Positions 1-10,576 of a stretch of 64,000 bases of DNA are shown here, in pieces (position 1 is the stretch's first letter; the number at the start of each line of letters is the position of its first letter). The notes below the pieces were generated by a model, which saw only the letters and a list, made by a program, of their open reading frames with translations, did no database searches and was not told where the DNA came from. The translations under genes and the position numbers were made by a program. The DNA comes from Clytia hemisphaerica (Eukaryota > Cnidaria > Hydrozoa > Leptothecata > Clytiidae). Location of the stretch: positions 709,141-773,140 of the forward strand of contig CACVBU010000538.1 in assembly GCA_902728285.1 (NCBI GenBank), in the 5' to 3' direction.

Positions 1-596
1 TCTTCTCGTAGATTCTCAGATACCAGCGTATAAATTTCGTGAACACGTTCAATGATACATACTTGACGCCAGTTCATTCTTTTCGTGATTGCTGTAAGAG
101 CTCTCGTTGCCCATGGTCCTGTACGCGCGAACGGTTTTGTACGCGCGAAGTATGGATAGTTGTCTTTGTTTGATAATTCAATTGAAGAGCAAGAGTAGGA
201 AATCAAAGGGATCTGTTTACTCGTCGATAGTAAGCCAGCTGAAAGACAACAAACTGAACAAGCGGGCCCAATCATTGCTTTCACGCCCGCATTATAAAGA
301 TCAACCGCCGCCCCGATCGCCATGCTTTCGTCGCATCCTGAGTCAGCAAGTTTTACGTTCAAACGGGTGCCATTTAAAATGGTATCCCTATTATTGATAT
401 CATCTAATACTTTCACCAGACCTCCTTTGATATTGTTTAGTTTGAATGCCTTTGAAAAGCCAGGGTGCAGAAACCCAATCGTAATCTCTTGTGGCACACC
501 AGAAACCATGACAACATTACTGGATATTACCAGAAGCATAAGAAGTGTCAGCAATTTTCCCTCTGTCGCCAGTAACTCTTTGCACATTTTTGTCAT
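1..596 (-). CDS. Receptor with ANF-receptor-type extracellular ligand-binding domain, 5' part (partial)
   Basis: Reading the minus strand from the ATG at 596-594, the frame stays open to the window edge (about 198 codons). It starts with a signal-peptide-like stretch (LLTLLMLLVISSNVVMVSG), then follows the start of a type I periplasmic-binding fold as in natriuretic-peptide receptors and receptor guanylate cyclases: ITIGFLHPGF, a Gly-rich segment with VLDDIN, then GPACSVCCLSAGLLS and PLISYSCSSIELS, followed by YPYFART and a WRQVCIIE strand. These match the order in the ANF_receptor family (PF01094): ligand-side Cys residues after IGP, then PLISYS. A second in-frame ATG lies 27 nt upstream (623), next to a TTTCTAG acceptor-like site, so the start is not settled. 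Transmembrane, kinase-homology or cyclase parts would lie outside the window. It could also be another class of ANF-domain receptor. Confidence 0.75.
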   Translation of the reverse strand, partial: MTKMCKELLATEGKLLTLLMLLVISSNVVMVSGVPQEITIGFLHPGFSKAFKLNNIKGGLVKVLDDINNRDTILNGTRLNVKLADSGCDESMAIGAAVDLYNAGVKAMIGPACSVCCLSAGLLSTSKQIPLISYSCSSIELSNKDNYPYFARTKPFARTGPWATRALTAITKRMNWRQVCIIERVHEIYTLVSENLRE

Positions 597-832
597 CCTT
601 GATCTATGATATATGAGAATCATACCTAGAAAAGTGACATATTACTATTACACTATGACATATTTACTATATAGTACTTAATTATAATAGACACAGTTGA
701 TCGGAGATGTATTCATTCAAAAGTTAATATATAGTGGATTACTGTGGCATTCATTCATATGGCTCATGTCTTCTCCTTTGTAAAGTCTTTATAATTGTAA
801 GGTTCGACATCTCCAACACACTTTTTACAACA

Positions 833-1118
833 CACCTTTTTAACAGACCTGGTAAGATTTCTTCAGCCAAAGGGGTAAAACTAACGGACTGAAACTCGGG
901 GATTGCGACCCTTGTTTTTTTTATGGCTGAAGATTTAAATTCAGAAAATTTCAGTGGGGATGGAAAAATAGCACAACATTTTTGCAGTGAGGATTTGTTG
1001 ATATGATTATTCACAGCGGGACAAAAATTATGGTAGAGTAAAATTTTCCACTAGAAACGATATTTTGTCAAACCTTTCCAGTTGGAGGGGGTTCTACCGG
1101 GCCTGTGAGAAGGGGGTG
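833..1118. mobile_element. hAT-like MITE copy 1
   Basis: A degenerate member of the family whose ends read CACCCCCTTCTCACAGACC and its reverse complement. The right end GCCTGTGAGAAGGGGGTG is well preserved; the left end is diverged. The interior shares 'cggactgaaactcgggga', 'ttcagtggggatgg' and 'acgatattttg' blocks with six other copies in the window. No target duplication is recognisable here. No coding capacity. Confidence 0.7.
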
Positions 1119-1659
1119 TTTTGGGCTCAAGACTGAGGACTTTTGCTTCACCTTTTAGTTTAGGTTCTAAAATAATTGCCATTCTAAAATCATTTTGAAT
1201 ATTTCACAATATTCATATGCTCATTGGATAAACGACTTTTGTTTACCTCCGTTAAATTATCTAATTTTTTGTTTCAGAAAAAGATTTCCAAAAGCAATGC
1301 GAAAGCTGACAGTTCAAAATGTTTTTCTGATTTCAGGACACTAGCTTTATTTACTTGGTTGATGCTTATAAAGTATTTTAGAGATTGTCACAGTTTTAAG
1401 ATTATGGAGGACGAAATGTCAGGATGGTGTGATCAAGACTTTAGTGTGTAGTGGTTGGTATTTTGTGAAGGAGTAGGAAGATGATGAATAGACTTGAGAG
1501 TCATTTTATTGCTAATTTATTTATTTATTGATTGATTTTATAGCAGATTTTATAGCGTATTGTTTTATTTGATCTTACCAATTATCCTCGTTTGTAAATT
1601 TTTTTTAAAACAATTTGTTAACATTTTCAGATTAGAAATTTTCATTTCGATGTTTTTAA

Positions 1660-1735
1660 TCTGATGATGGTGGTCGGATGACACCGAAACGTCTTGAATA
1701 AATTTTGATTTTATGAAAATAAAATGAAGTCGCTT
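1660..1735 (+). repeat. Retroelement 3'-end-like motif
   Basis: CTGATGATGGTGGTCGGATG is followed by ACACCGAAACGTCTTGAATA and AT-rich sequence with AATAAA. This arrangement is common at the 3' ends of animal non-LTR and Penelope-like retroelements, and the CTGATGA...GAAAC spacing resembles a hammerhead ribozyme core with a short GGTG/CACC stem. No upstream reverse transcriptase is visible, so at most this is a dead tail. Confidence 0.35.
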
Positions 1736-2349
1736 CTGTGTTTGAAATTTTTATTGAACTCATTCAGGAGGATCAACCAATTTGAAGATGATAAATAGAT
1801 TTCATTTACCCGTCTAGCATCGAAGATCAAACTAAAAATATCAAAGGTAATTTGTGTTTTGGCAATCCTCTAGAACCTGGAAATAAATCTGAGCTTTGAT
1901 AATCAAAAGACCTTACAAATGTATCGCCCTTAGTTTTTTAATCCATAAAGCCTGTATATCTGGTGATGGGTCAACATGTGACGACTCTCCCCATACCTCT
2001 CTACTACAAATGATCTGAAAATAAAGTTTGTCCAAAAAAGGTGGACAAAGATAAGGAAATACCGGCTTCAAGTTATGGAGACTTTTACTATGTATTGTAT
2101 TTGATTCCTCTTTTAATTATCTTCCCTACAAATCTTCCAAAAAATTTGCATCCAACCTTATCCCAGTAAGTCAAGATATTATTTCTACCTTTTCTTTCCA
2201 AAATTTGTATTTTTTTGTAAGTGTTAACTGAGGAGATAAGTTGGAAAACAATTTTCCATTCTCATGTGTTTACAGTTCAACAACCAAATACCATTTGAGT
2301 AATCACTTAGGAGCGTACGACTTAAGTTTTAAAGGGGCAGTCACGTTTT

Positions 2350-2486
2350 CAAAAGCAGATGTTTTTTTTTCAGTTATTTTGGGTCCATTTCACGATCCGG
2401 TCCACTTTTTTTTGCCAGAATAATTTTATAAGAACACAAAAAGGATGAAAAGCACCCAAAATAACTTGAAAAAACATCTGCTTTGA
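2350..2486. repeat. Inverted repeat (short MITE-like)
   Basis: Arms of about 35 bp: CAAAAGCAGATGTTTTTTTT with TTATTTTGGGT on the left, complemented by ACCCAAAATAA with AAAAAACATCTGCTTTG on the right. The short centre is non-coding. Confidence 0.6.
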
Positions 2487-3195
2487 AAGAATTGTTTATG
2501 AAAAATATTGATGTTTTTTACATTGCGGCGAAAAAGTTTTTAGTTTATTTTCCTGTTGATGAAAACTTTTTTAGTGGTTTCAAGGGAATATGTTTTTGTT
2601 GAGAAAGAAGTTTGTTTTGGTATTAAAAGAAGATTTCAGGAAAACCAAAGTTGTGTAAATATGTTTTCCTCACTCTTTGCCACACCCTGCCCTCTTTGCA
2701 TTTTTTCTAAACTTACACCTAATGGCCGCTCGCTCTTCAATCAGAATATTGTTTTGTTTCAAATTATGTAACCTGTTTACTTGGGGACTGGAGATGGGGG
2801 TAGTAGAAAAGCTTGTCCTTATAATACGACAACTTCACATTGAAACTTTATTGAGATTAAGCTCTTATGACATTATCGTCTGCGTAGAAATGGAAAAAAG
2901 TAACCCTGATGCTTTGTCCAATGCTATCAAATGATGTAAAGAAAGGGCCCACGTACTGATCCGTGTTGAATACCGTATTCTCTTCAACTGTCATTTCTAA
3001 GCAGGCATCTCCAAAGAGATTGTATTGAACTCTGTCATAAATAGGATTGAAACCAGGCGAAAGAATTATCCTTGATCCAATAACAGAAAAGTGTTTTGAG
3101 GAGTATTTTTTGATCCAATGTATAAAAAGCCTTTTTTAAATCAACAAGAACCAGCACACAAATAATTTCCTTTCCAAGTTCCACAAGGATAAAGT

Positions 3196-3410
3196 TGGGC
3201 TATTCCAGTAATAGTCTGGTACTTCCAACGTCGAGGAGGTATGACGTCGGAAATCTAGGGTGGTCAATACCACGAGGTCGAAAATCCATGGTGGTCCAAA
3301 GAAAGAGAAAAATCCAAGAGGGTCCTGAAAATTTGGAAAAAATCCAGGGGATCACCTTTTTATAAGGCTTCCTTGACATAGGGATACAAATTTTTCCTGG
3401 AACAGCCCAT
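3196..3410. mobile_element. MITE, TTGGGCTATTCCAG family, copy 1
   Basis: The left end TTGGGCTATTCCAG is complemented at the right end by CTGGAACAGCCCA. The interior has short Gly-rich-looking 'ggtggtc' runs and no coding. Two relatives follow within 600 bp (3488-3802 and 3901-4180), so this is a local cluster of one inverted-repeat family. Confidence 0.6.
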
Positions 3411-3487
3411 TAGAAACACATATCACTGCATTATCACTTGAGTACTCGTTCCAGAAGCCAGATTGTGAACAACTTGAGAGTGAACAA

Positions 3488-3802
3488 TTGGGCTATTCCA
3501 TTTTATATCATAAAAGGGGTGGGGGTGGACGAACATTTCCAGGGGGCAATCGGAGAAAAATTTCCAAGAAGTAAAACAAAGTATTTTTTTCATTTTTTCA
3601 AATTTATTCTAAAATTACTAGGGGGTTAAAGACTGATTTTAGTTCCTCCACCCTTACTTTTAGGGTATGTAAAACATTTTTTCAAGGTTTTTTTTTTACA
3701 AATTTTGCCATTTTTTAGGGGGTATTCATATATTTCTAAGAATGTATATTTGCCTTAAAAAGGTTCGGTTCCAATGTATGGGAATTTAATGGAACAGCCC
3801 AT
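3488..3802. mobile_element. MITE, TTGGGCTATTCCAG family, copy 2
   Basis: Starts with ATTGGGCTATTCCATTT and ends with AATGGAACAGCCCAT. About 315 bp, with a G-rich 'aaggggtgggggtgg' block near the left end and matching 'ttagggggt' blocks inside. Non-coding. Confidence 0.6.
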
Positions 3803-3900
3803 CGCTTGAAACATTTTCATATGGTTTATTGGTAATATTGGAATGGGCTTTTAGTTGTTTACATCGTCACAATATCCCTTTAAAAACTGGAGTCACTTGC

Positions 3901-4180
3901 AATGGGCTTTTCCAGAAAAAAATCGTGCACCCCCTGTTGAGGAGGTCCATTTCCGTTCCAAGGGGGTAAGGTTTGAAATGCAGTGGAATTCGATAAGGAT
4001 AGACGAAAATCCGTCAAAAATAAGCGGAATTCCAAGGGGGTAATGATTGAAAATTTGTAAAAATTCGGAATTCCAGAGGGGTATGATCCTAAAATTGCCT
4101 GGAATTCCAAAGGGGTAGGTCACAAAAGGTTGGACCTCCTCAACAGGGGGTGCACCGGTTTTTTTCTGGAAAAGCCCAAT
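3901..4180. mobile_element. MITE with long terminal inverted repeats, copy 3 of the family
   Basis: A 280-bp element. The left arm AATGGGCTTTTCCAGAAAAA runs on to CGTGCACCCCCTGTTGAGGA; the right arm is its near-perfect complement, giving inverted repeats of about 48 bp. Short ORFs here on both strands are by-products of the repeat. A fragment of the same end recurs at about 20035-20080. Confidence 0.75.
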
Positions 4181-5370
4181 CTACGTCAAAATATATTGAG
4201 AATTAGTTTATTATAGTCTTCTCTGTGACTTGGTATATTGGGAAATTTATAACGTGTGTACTTACAGGTCACTCGGGTTTGAAGAGTTAGAATAATCAGT
4301 TGTTTTGGGCCTAGGAAACATTTTTCACAAATGGCCTCTAAATAGTTGGAAAATACTGAATTTGAGCCCATTGTGTTGTGGACCTTTAATTAGCGTATTC
4401 ATTGTAATTATCTCGGAGTAGGAAAGAAAACCGACAAGTCCTGTCTTTTTTTTGGATGAGATTTTTATATTTCTTTATAATAATATTTCGATATCTAAAA
4501 AAAGCTATAAATCTAAAATTAAATTAAAAAAGTCTAATATAATGTACATAAAACTCCAAACCGGAGAATTCATTTCTGACATGTCATCAGAGGAATGATA
4601 ATTTCTGTATAAACAGTGAAAATCCATAACATTAGTAGACAAGATGTCGGCAACGCAACCATAAATAGAATCTCCTGCTCTGGTGAGGGAGAGGAAATTT
4701 CGGGCGGTGATGACGGTAGTGGTGTTGATGGCATTGGTTGTGTGTCTTGTAATCTATATAAGGAGAATATAAACTATCAAAAATATTTTGACTTTGAACG
4801 ATTTCCTAACACCCCTTGCCGTTTGAGAAAAGCATATGATATTTTATTGAAATCCTTGAATTCAGGGGGCTTACCTTAACCTTTATTGAAAATCTTCTAT
4901 AAAACAGCAAACTACCGTCGGATGGCAAAATTTCTTGGCGCATTTTCGGGATCGTTTTGCTGGTTTTTTTTTTGCGAATATATTGGCAAAAATAATCCCG
5001 TACAAATGCTTAGACAGCACACAAAGACCTTGAGACTGACGGTCTAAAACTTTGGGGCAGGCTGGAGACTTCAAAAATGGTCCGATTTGGCTGAAATTTT
5101 GCACACTTGATCCTTGGGCAAATCCCTGGGGGTATTTTTTTCATTTTTTCAAAATTTTGATTTTTGGGGCCTGGGGACGAGTTTTTCGCCAAAACGAGGC
5201 TAAAACTTTGGGGCGGCCTTTTCGGTTTTAATGTGACAATAGAAAAGTTGACCGGGAATGAGAAAATTTTGCCATTCTATGAAGTAATCATGACAGCGAG
5301 CGGTGACATTTTCTAAAATAGGACTTCAGTATAGGGGAGAACAAAAAGTTATGATGCAGATTCCAACCCA
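4181..5370. other. Gene-free stretch
   Basis: AT-rich, with no supported exon. A duplicated phrase CTAAAACTTTGGGGC occurs near 5043 and 5200, suggesting another decayed repeat. Confidence 0.4.
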
Positions 5371-5587
5371 TAGATTTATCAAGCTCGAAAGGCTAAATGT
5401 CGTGCTTTAAGCCATCGCAGGAAAAAAGTGGATATCGGAAAAAATATTGTTGCTATTGCTTCTGATTGGTCAAGCGCTGAAATTTTATTGTAATGTCACG
5501 AGACTTAGGTAGAATTTCCTACCTAACTACGGCACACTTTTCAGTAAAAGTACGCCATCTAGCCCTTCGAGCTTTATAAATCTATGA
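5371..5587. mobile_element. MITE with 'catagatttat' ends, intact copy
   Basis: Left end CATAGATTTATCAAGCTCGA, right end GAGCTTTATAAATCTATG. The interior has GTCGTGCTTTAAG, GATTGGTCAAGCGCTGAAAT and GTAGGAATTTCCTACC-like blocks. A second copy at 12335-13413 is split by an 828-bp insertion, which makes this intact copy the reference for the pre-insertion sequence. Confidence 0.7.
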
Positions 5588-5820
5588 TTCAAACCCTTAT
5601 TACCCGAAAGATTTTATTCATACACTTATCAAATTTCTACCTTCTTTTTTCCCCTCGTGAAATCGCTTAAACCTAAATTGCGTGTGGTACCTCACCAAAA
5701 CCCGGGATCTTTCACTCCGTAGAAAGCCGTGACGTCTAGTATAGGCTAAATACGAGCATACGAGTCTAAAATATTAAGTGAGAGTGGCAAGCGGAGATTG
5801 AATTAACGATAAAGGTCTAC

Positions 5821-8800
5821 TTACACTGGCATATCAACAGCATCGTTGAAGCACCATCCAGATGCAATAACAACCATAGCAGCGAAAGTAACAAGAAACA
5901 ATATTCTTTTTGAAGAAACTATTTGTAAGATTGTCCCGAAGATCGTTTTTCCATAACATACGACAGTGGTAATAAAACCCATCAACACAGATGCTCCTTT
6001 CTTTAAGAGCTTTTGACTCTTTTCATTCAAAATCCTTAAAAATACGGTTACCCTCAATATCAATTTCAATGCAAAGAAAATTTTACGGTTGATGCTTCCC
6101 TCATATTTTTCCAAAAGCTTATCAATAAAGATCTTCAAAGTTGCGTATAACGCTAGTATCGAAATCTTAATTTTCTGGTAGGTGTGTAGCATTAAATTTG
6201 TCAACGAAATCCTTTGCCCAAATACCATTACAACCTTTTCAAAGGCAATAACAAACAGTATGACGGCCAATCCAATCAAACTATACAAAGCGAACTCTCT
6301 CAAATTATCCATAATGTCAACTCGTCCAAATTCTTCTACCTTTTTCACAGGCTCTAACGGTGCGATATGTCGAGATCTAAAAATGATTAGAGAAATGAGA
6401 AAAACTACACCCTTAGTTTGTGTTCGAGTTATGGAAAGTTAGACAGCGCAGCTAATATTGTAATGTTCCACTGAGTGAAAAAGTCATCTCATCATCATAG
6501 TGGGAGAGCATCCAGCTACGGTTCACAAGGTTGTGGGTTCAACCCCAAGCCGGTTCATACCTAAGATTCTCAAAATGTTACATGATGCCTCTCTGCTTAA
6601 TGCTCAGCAATTAAGAGAATGATCAAGGGTAAGTGGAGAAATCCAGGGAGAAAGAGTGGCATCCTCCCCTACCTTTGGGTAGATAGCTATCCACAGAGGG
6701 TCGCCTCCGACTGCGGTCGTAGACTTTACTAAAAAATCTTCAAAAAAGAAAACTTACTCAAATACTCCACAATCATATCCAGTATAATAACAAATTGCTA
6801 GACCAAGGGCTGTAATACCAAAGAATGCTGCCACGTAATTTTTCTTTAATTGATGGAAGATTTTTCTTTGTGCTAAAAATCCAAGCACCATTGGCAAGCC
6901 AACTAACAGCACCATTTGACGCAAATAGTTCATCAAAATTTCTGTAAAGAATCCTTTAGGGACAGGTGGTGGTGCTGGTTTTGCTGGGGTTAAAAGTGCA
7001 ACAAAATCTGCTAACCTATAAATTAGAAACAAAAAAAAATGTTTTTCACACTTCCAGTACATCCATTATACACTAACCGTAGCCGTCAATTGCAGCGCGG
7101 CCATTTTTGTCCGTTTTTCCCTACTAAACTCAATCCAATCCTTTTTTACACCTTTTTCTATTGTATATAGGTGCGAAGAAGGACGGTTTTAGGGTGGTAA
7201 AACGAAAAAAAGGCCCGTGCGGTAATTGGCGGCTACAAAGAGATCAGCATAGAATGAAAACGAACTTTAACGAAAAATTTTGCCAACAAGGTATTTCTCC
7301 ATTTAAAAACACCTTATTCACAGACGTCTGTCGGGTCGACCCGGTAGGATTTTTTAAAGCGGATGGGGGTAATAAAAATAACGGACCAAAACTCGATGGG
7401 GATTGATATGACCATATCTTTTATGGCTGGTGATTTAAACGCCATTGTTTCGAGCCGAAAGATTCAGTGGGGATGGAAGAAATGGAACAATATTTTGTAG
7501 TATATTTTGCTTTTCTGATTATTTTCAGCAGGGCAAAAAGCAGAGTTTAATTTTCCACTGGGAACGATATTTTGGCCGATTTTCCAGTGTTAAGGGATCC
7601 CAGTGGGTCTGTGAGAAGGGGTTGTATTTAAAAAGTATTACTTACCGGTATGATCTGTAGATGTAGACGGCAGCCGACGAAAAGACAACAGTACTTGAGA
7701 CAATGAGAGAATTCTTCAGTTTTCTCTTTCGTTCGATCAATTCATTCGTCTGTTTTTCTCGGCGGTCATAGCTAGAATACAACAAATGAAAATAAATAAG
7801 GGCTAGACTACTTTTGTAGGATTCGAGAAAATCTGTACGACATGTATTTTGAAAAATTGCGTATTAATTGCTTATACCTCATCGGCCCTTTTACCCCTTA
7901 TACACCGGCTCTAATTATCTGATCCCTCACTCCTGCCCTTATTACGCCAGTGACGAAAATTAAAGCCGCAATAAGGGCCAGAGTTGAAAGGGGCGATAAG
8001 GCTATTGTAAGAAATAAAGAGAAATATATTTTTTTATTTAAAAAATTATGAGTTGTCTTTCCAAGAGGCATGGCTGTTTCTTAACATAATCGAGTTGAGT
8101 TAGGGAAAGTTCGGCTCAAAGTTAGGAAATTTATTGGTTCTAGGGGGGGTCTAGGGTTGAAAAGTGAGGTATGAGGTATATTTTCAGATTATGGTAGAAT
8201 TGAATCATTGATTGAAAAATGCCAAGCAAACCAAGAACTGGTAAACACTTTTAAAAGCAAAGGGGATTTGATATTTACTTACTTTGATAATCTACTGTTC
8301 ACAACATACACGATGAAAAAGTAGACGGCGTAAAACGCCCATAGGGCGTACAATTCATTCAAGACATTGACTGTTGTTATCTCCGGCGGTCCGTGGATGA
8401 GATTCTGAATGGTCATGTACCAGCTCGATTCCTTTATCTTTGGAGGATACCTATAAGAAAGTTAGAAGTTTTATAAAGTCAGTAAATTTTTGCAACTCAA
8501 AAGTCAGAGAAGAGAAAATCCCGCATTTTCTTGGAAGATCATTATTGGGCTAAAAACATAGTTTATTGGGTTTGTATACAGCTGATGTGTCGTTTCCTTT
8601 GTTTAACAAAAGCTGAGGACACACCTTTTATCCTTGGGACAAGCTGGAGTTTTTACAAGCTCTTATTTGATTTGGTTGGTCGTTAACCAGTAATAAAACA
8701 ATTTTGTTACTTTTTCTAAAGAACGCGTCATCTCTATCACTTCAAATGACCAATTAGTGAAGTATGTTGTAAAAACTCCAGCTCATCCCTTATCCTTAAA

Positions 8801-10576
8801 GTACCTTCGTATTATAAGACACACCTGTGTCACAGACCTGGAGGGACCACCTACCCAACGGAAAATATGCCTAAAATTTCGTCTCCTTTTGGAAAAATGC
8901 GCTTCAATTTTAGCCCCACTGGAAAATTAACTTTCTTTTTATCCCCATTTGAAATTCAATAGGAAAAGATTGCACTCCAAAACCATCCCCATTGGATTTT
9001 TTTGACCCGGTTATAATAAAATTTTAATCCTAAAAAAAAGTTCACCGGGACAGGATGTGAGACAGGGGTGCTATACCACGGGGGGGGGAGGCAGTCAGGC
9101 AAATTGACCGACGGGTATGTGCGGCGGTTAAGGGTATGTTTTTCAAAATATCAGAAATGCACTGTAAGGTTAGACTTTTGATAAATGCACTGTAAGGGTG
9201 GAAATTTCAGTAAATCTGGGAAAAATTGCAATTTTTGAAAATGTTGAGTTTCTTTGCTCTAAAAGAGTTCAAAATTTGAAAAAATGCACTGTAAGGGTAT
9301 GAATTTCACCGATTTTTTTCTGCACTGTAAGGGTGTGATTCTAAAGGCCAATTTTTTTGCCGCACATATCGTCAGTTGGTAAACCCACTGCCCCCTGGGT
9401 GTTATACGTAATTCGTCTTATGATAATCAAAACTTAGCTCTGTAATGATTTGTAGACTTAAAACATAAAAACAACTTACAGATAATTATGGATTTCTTTT
9501 GGAACAATAGTTCCAATTATCCATACCAATGACGTTGCGCATATTAAGTAGATGTTGAAATTGTGGCAACGGTGGGTAGGATAAAAATTTTCATCCGAGA
9601 AAATGATTTTTGGGTCATTATCTATCCCCATTTCCACAGTGCTTGGAACGTTACTTTCGATCTCATAGTTTTCATCAGGTCGTTGGCTTAACTTATTGTC
9701 AAGTCCACAGACTGACTTTGGCAGGTCGATAACCTAAGAAATTTATATGAATAAAGGTGGAAAAGTTGTAAGTAGGATAGTTAGGTTTGTAATGGTTTCA
9801 GGCTTGGCCTCATTGAAAACAATTTGTGTTCTTTGAATATTGGAAATTAGTTAGCTATTCACTAAGGGTATGCTAGTACATGGAAAAAGTTGTTAGTAAA
9901 ATAGTTGGGCCTGTAATGGTTTGAAAAGGATTCTTTCTTTAAATCTAGCGTTGAGATTTTTTGTTGTCACTGAAAGTAGCTTCGAAAGGGGTCTGGAGCA
10001 AAGCAAATGATTATTCTCATTTCATTCAAATCCAACACTAAGACAAATAACTTTCTAAAACTCACGAGAAGTTAATTTTCTTGTACTATAGAAAAAATCG
10101 TTATACAGTTTTTTATAAGAACGAGCTATATAAGGCTTCGAAGATCGAAACATTGAGAACAAGGTAAGAACATTTTTATGGACCCTAAAAACACCTAGTT
10201 TTCTAGGAAATGCCCAAAAATACTCAACAAAATGACAAAAATAATAATAATTGGTAAGGATAAATATTGCTGGTCTTAAAAAAGGATGGACAGCTTCAAA
10301 GGGTCGACGTTCCTCAGAAAAAGAAGGTGTAAAAACTAAAACAACAGCTTAAAGTCAATTTTGGAAAAAAAATATAGAAAATATCTTGTTATGAGGGGCC
10401 AAATGTCCCCTTTGCTTAAGCAACAAGCGAACGTTGCATTTAATTCTAGAAAAAAAAAAAATTCATGCTCGATTTAATAAGTTCCAAAACTTTTTTGCAA
10501 TGAAAGAGTTGTAGATTATTGAATTACCAAACAAGAAATTACATACCGGGTCCTCAAGGGGACTTGAATTATCCAT
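5821..10576 (-). CDS. Multi-pass membrane protein, six exons, 463 aa, unknown family
   Basis: Exons in transcript order: 10576-10547, 9733-9480, 8450-8283, 7771-7646, 7015-6758, 6376-5821. Every junction is GT-AG and phases agree (0, 2, 2, 2, 2); the sum is 1,392 nt including the stop. The N-terminus (MDNSSPLEDP, then an acidic stretch) lacks a signal peptide. Hydrophobic segments lie near residues 71-87 (YLICATSLVWIIGTIV), 128-145 (LYALWAFYAVYFFIVYVV), 172-190, 227-241, 253-271, 308-326, about 400-420 and 435-452, so six to eight membrane spans. A PAKPAPPPVP linker precedes the fourth. The charged stretch RREKQTNELIERKRKLK lies before the third. I recognise no family. The terminal TAA overlaps a perfect donor (AGT|GTAAGT), so splicing onward to a further exon is possible. 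Confidence 0.75.
6495..6730 (+). mobile_element. tRNA-derived SINE, family 2, copy 1
   Basis: A tRNA-like head with a B-box-like GTGGGTTCAACCCC is followed by a non-tRNA body (CTCAGCAATTAAGAGAATGA, AAATCCAGGGAGAAAGAGTG). It lies in the intron between exons 5 and 6 of the membrane-protein gene. The body recurs at 42660-42795, which supports a dispersed family rather than a tRNA gene. Confidence 0.65.
7325..7624. mobile_element. hAT-like MITE copy 2
   Basis: The right end GGGTCTGTGAGAAGGGGTTG and interior blocks (GACCAAAACTCGATGGGGAT, ATTCAGTGGGGATGGAAG, CCACTGGGAACGATATTTTG) place it in the family; the left end is degenerate. It lies directly beside exon 4 of the membrane-protein gene (its donor is at 7645). 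Confidence 0.7.
8632..8793. repeat. Inverted repeat in an intron
   Basis: CCTTGGGACAAGCTGGAGTT on the left is matched by AACTCCAGCTCATCCCTTA on the right, forming an interrupted hairpin of about 160 bp. Related ACACACCT sequences border both sides. Confidence 0.5.
8822..9070. mobile_element. hAT-like MITE copy 3 (diverged)
   Basis: Left end CACCTGTGTCACAGACC, right end GATGTGAGACAGGGGTG. Interior CCCCACTGGAAAATTAACTT and CCATCCCCATTGGATTTTTT match the family in the opposite orientation to copies 1 and 2. Confidence 0.55.
9078..9405. repeat. MITE-like element carrying four TGCACTGTAAGG motifs
   Basis: Imperfect inverted ends (GGGGGAGGCAGT...TATGTGCGGCG against TGCCGCACATA...ACTGCCCCC). Between them TGCACTGTAAGG occurs four times (near 9156, 9185, 9285 and 9322), three of them as TGCACTGTAAGGGT. 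Regularly spaced copies could be protein-binding sites of the element (inference). Confidence 0.5.
10108..10335. repeat. 'taagaaca' repeat family, copy 1 (partial)
   Basis: Begins GTTTTTTATAAGAACGAGCT and carries AACAAGGTAAGAACATTTTT. Full-length relatives (58345-58585 and others) begin TTTTTATRAGAACAAACTA and end near TTAAGAACATCMAAAGGC. It lies in intron 1 of the membrane-protein gene. Confidence 0.5.

Larger units (their letters stand above)
1122..3190. other. Gene-free stretch with old repeats
   Basis: No exon can be supported here. It holds a LINE/Penelope-like 3' tail motif near 1660-1735 (GACACCGAAACGTCTTG followed by AATAAATTTTG), an inverted repeat at 2350-2486, and otherwise AT-rich DNA with short ORFs lacking recognisable composition. 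Confidence 0.5.

Noticed and set aside
3880-4123. Two overlapping minus-strand ORFs of 76 aa
   Set aside because: They lie within the 280-bp MITE, and their peptides reflect its repeated GGAATTCCAAGGGG phrases.
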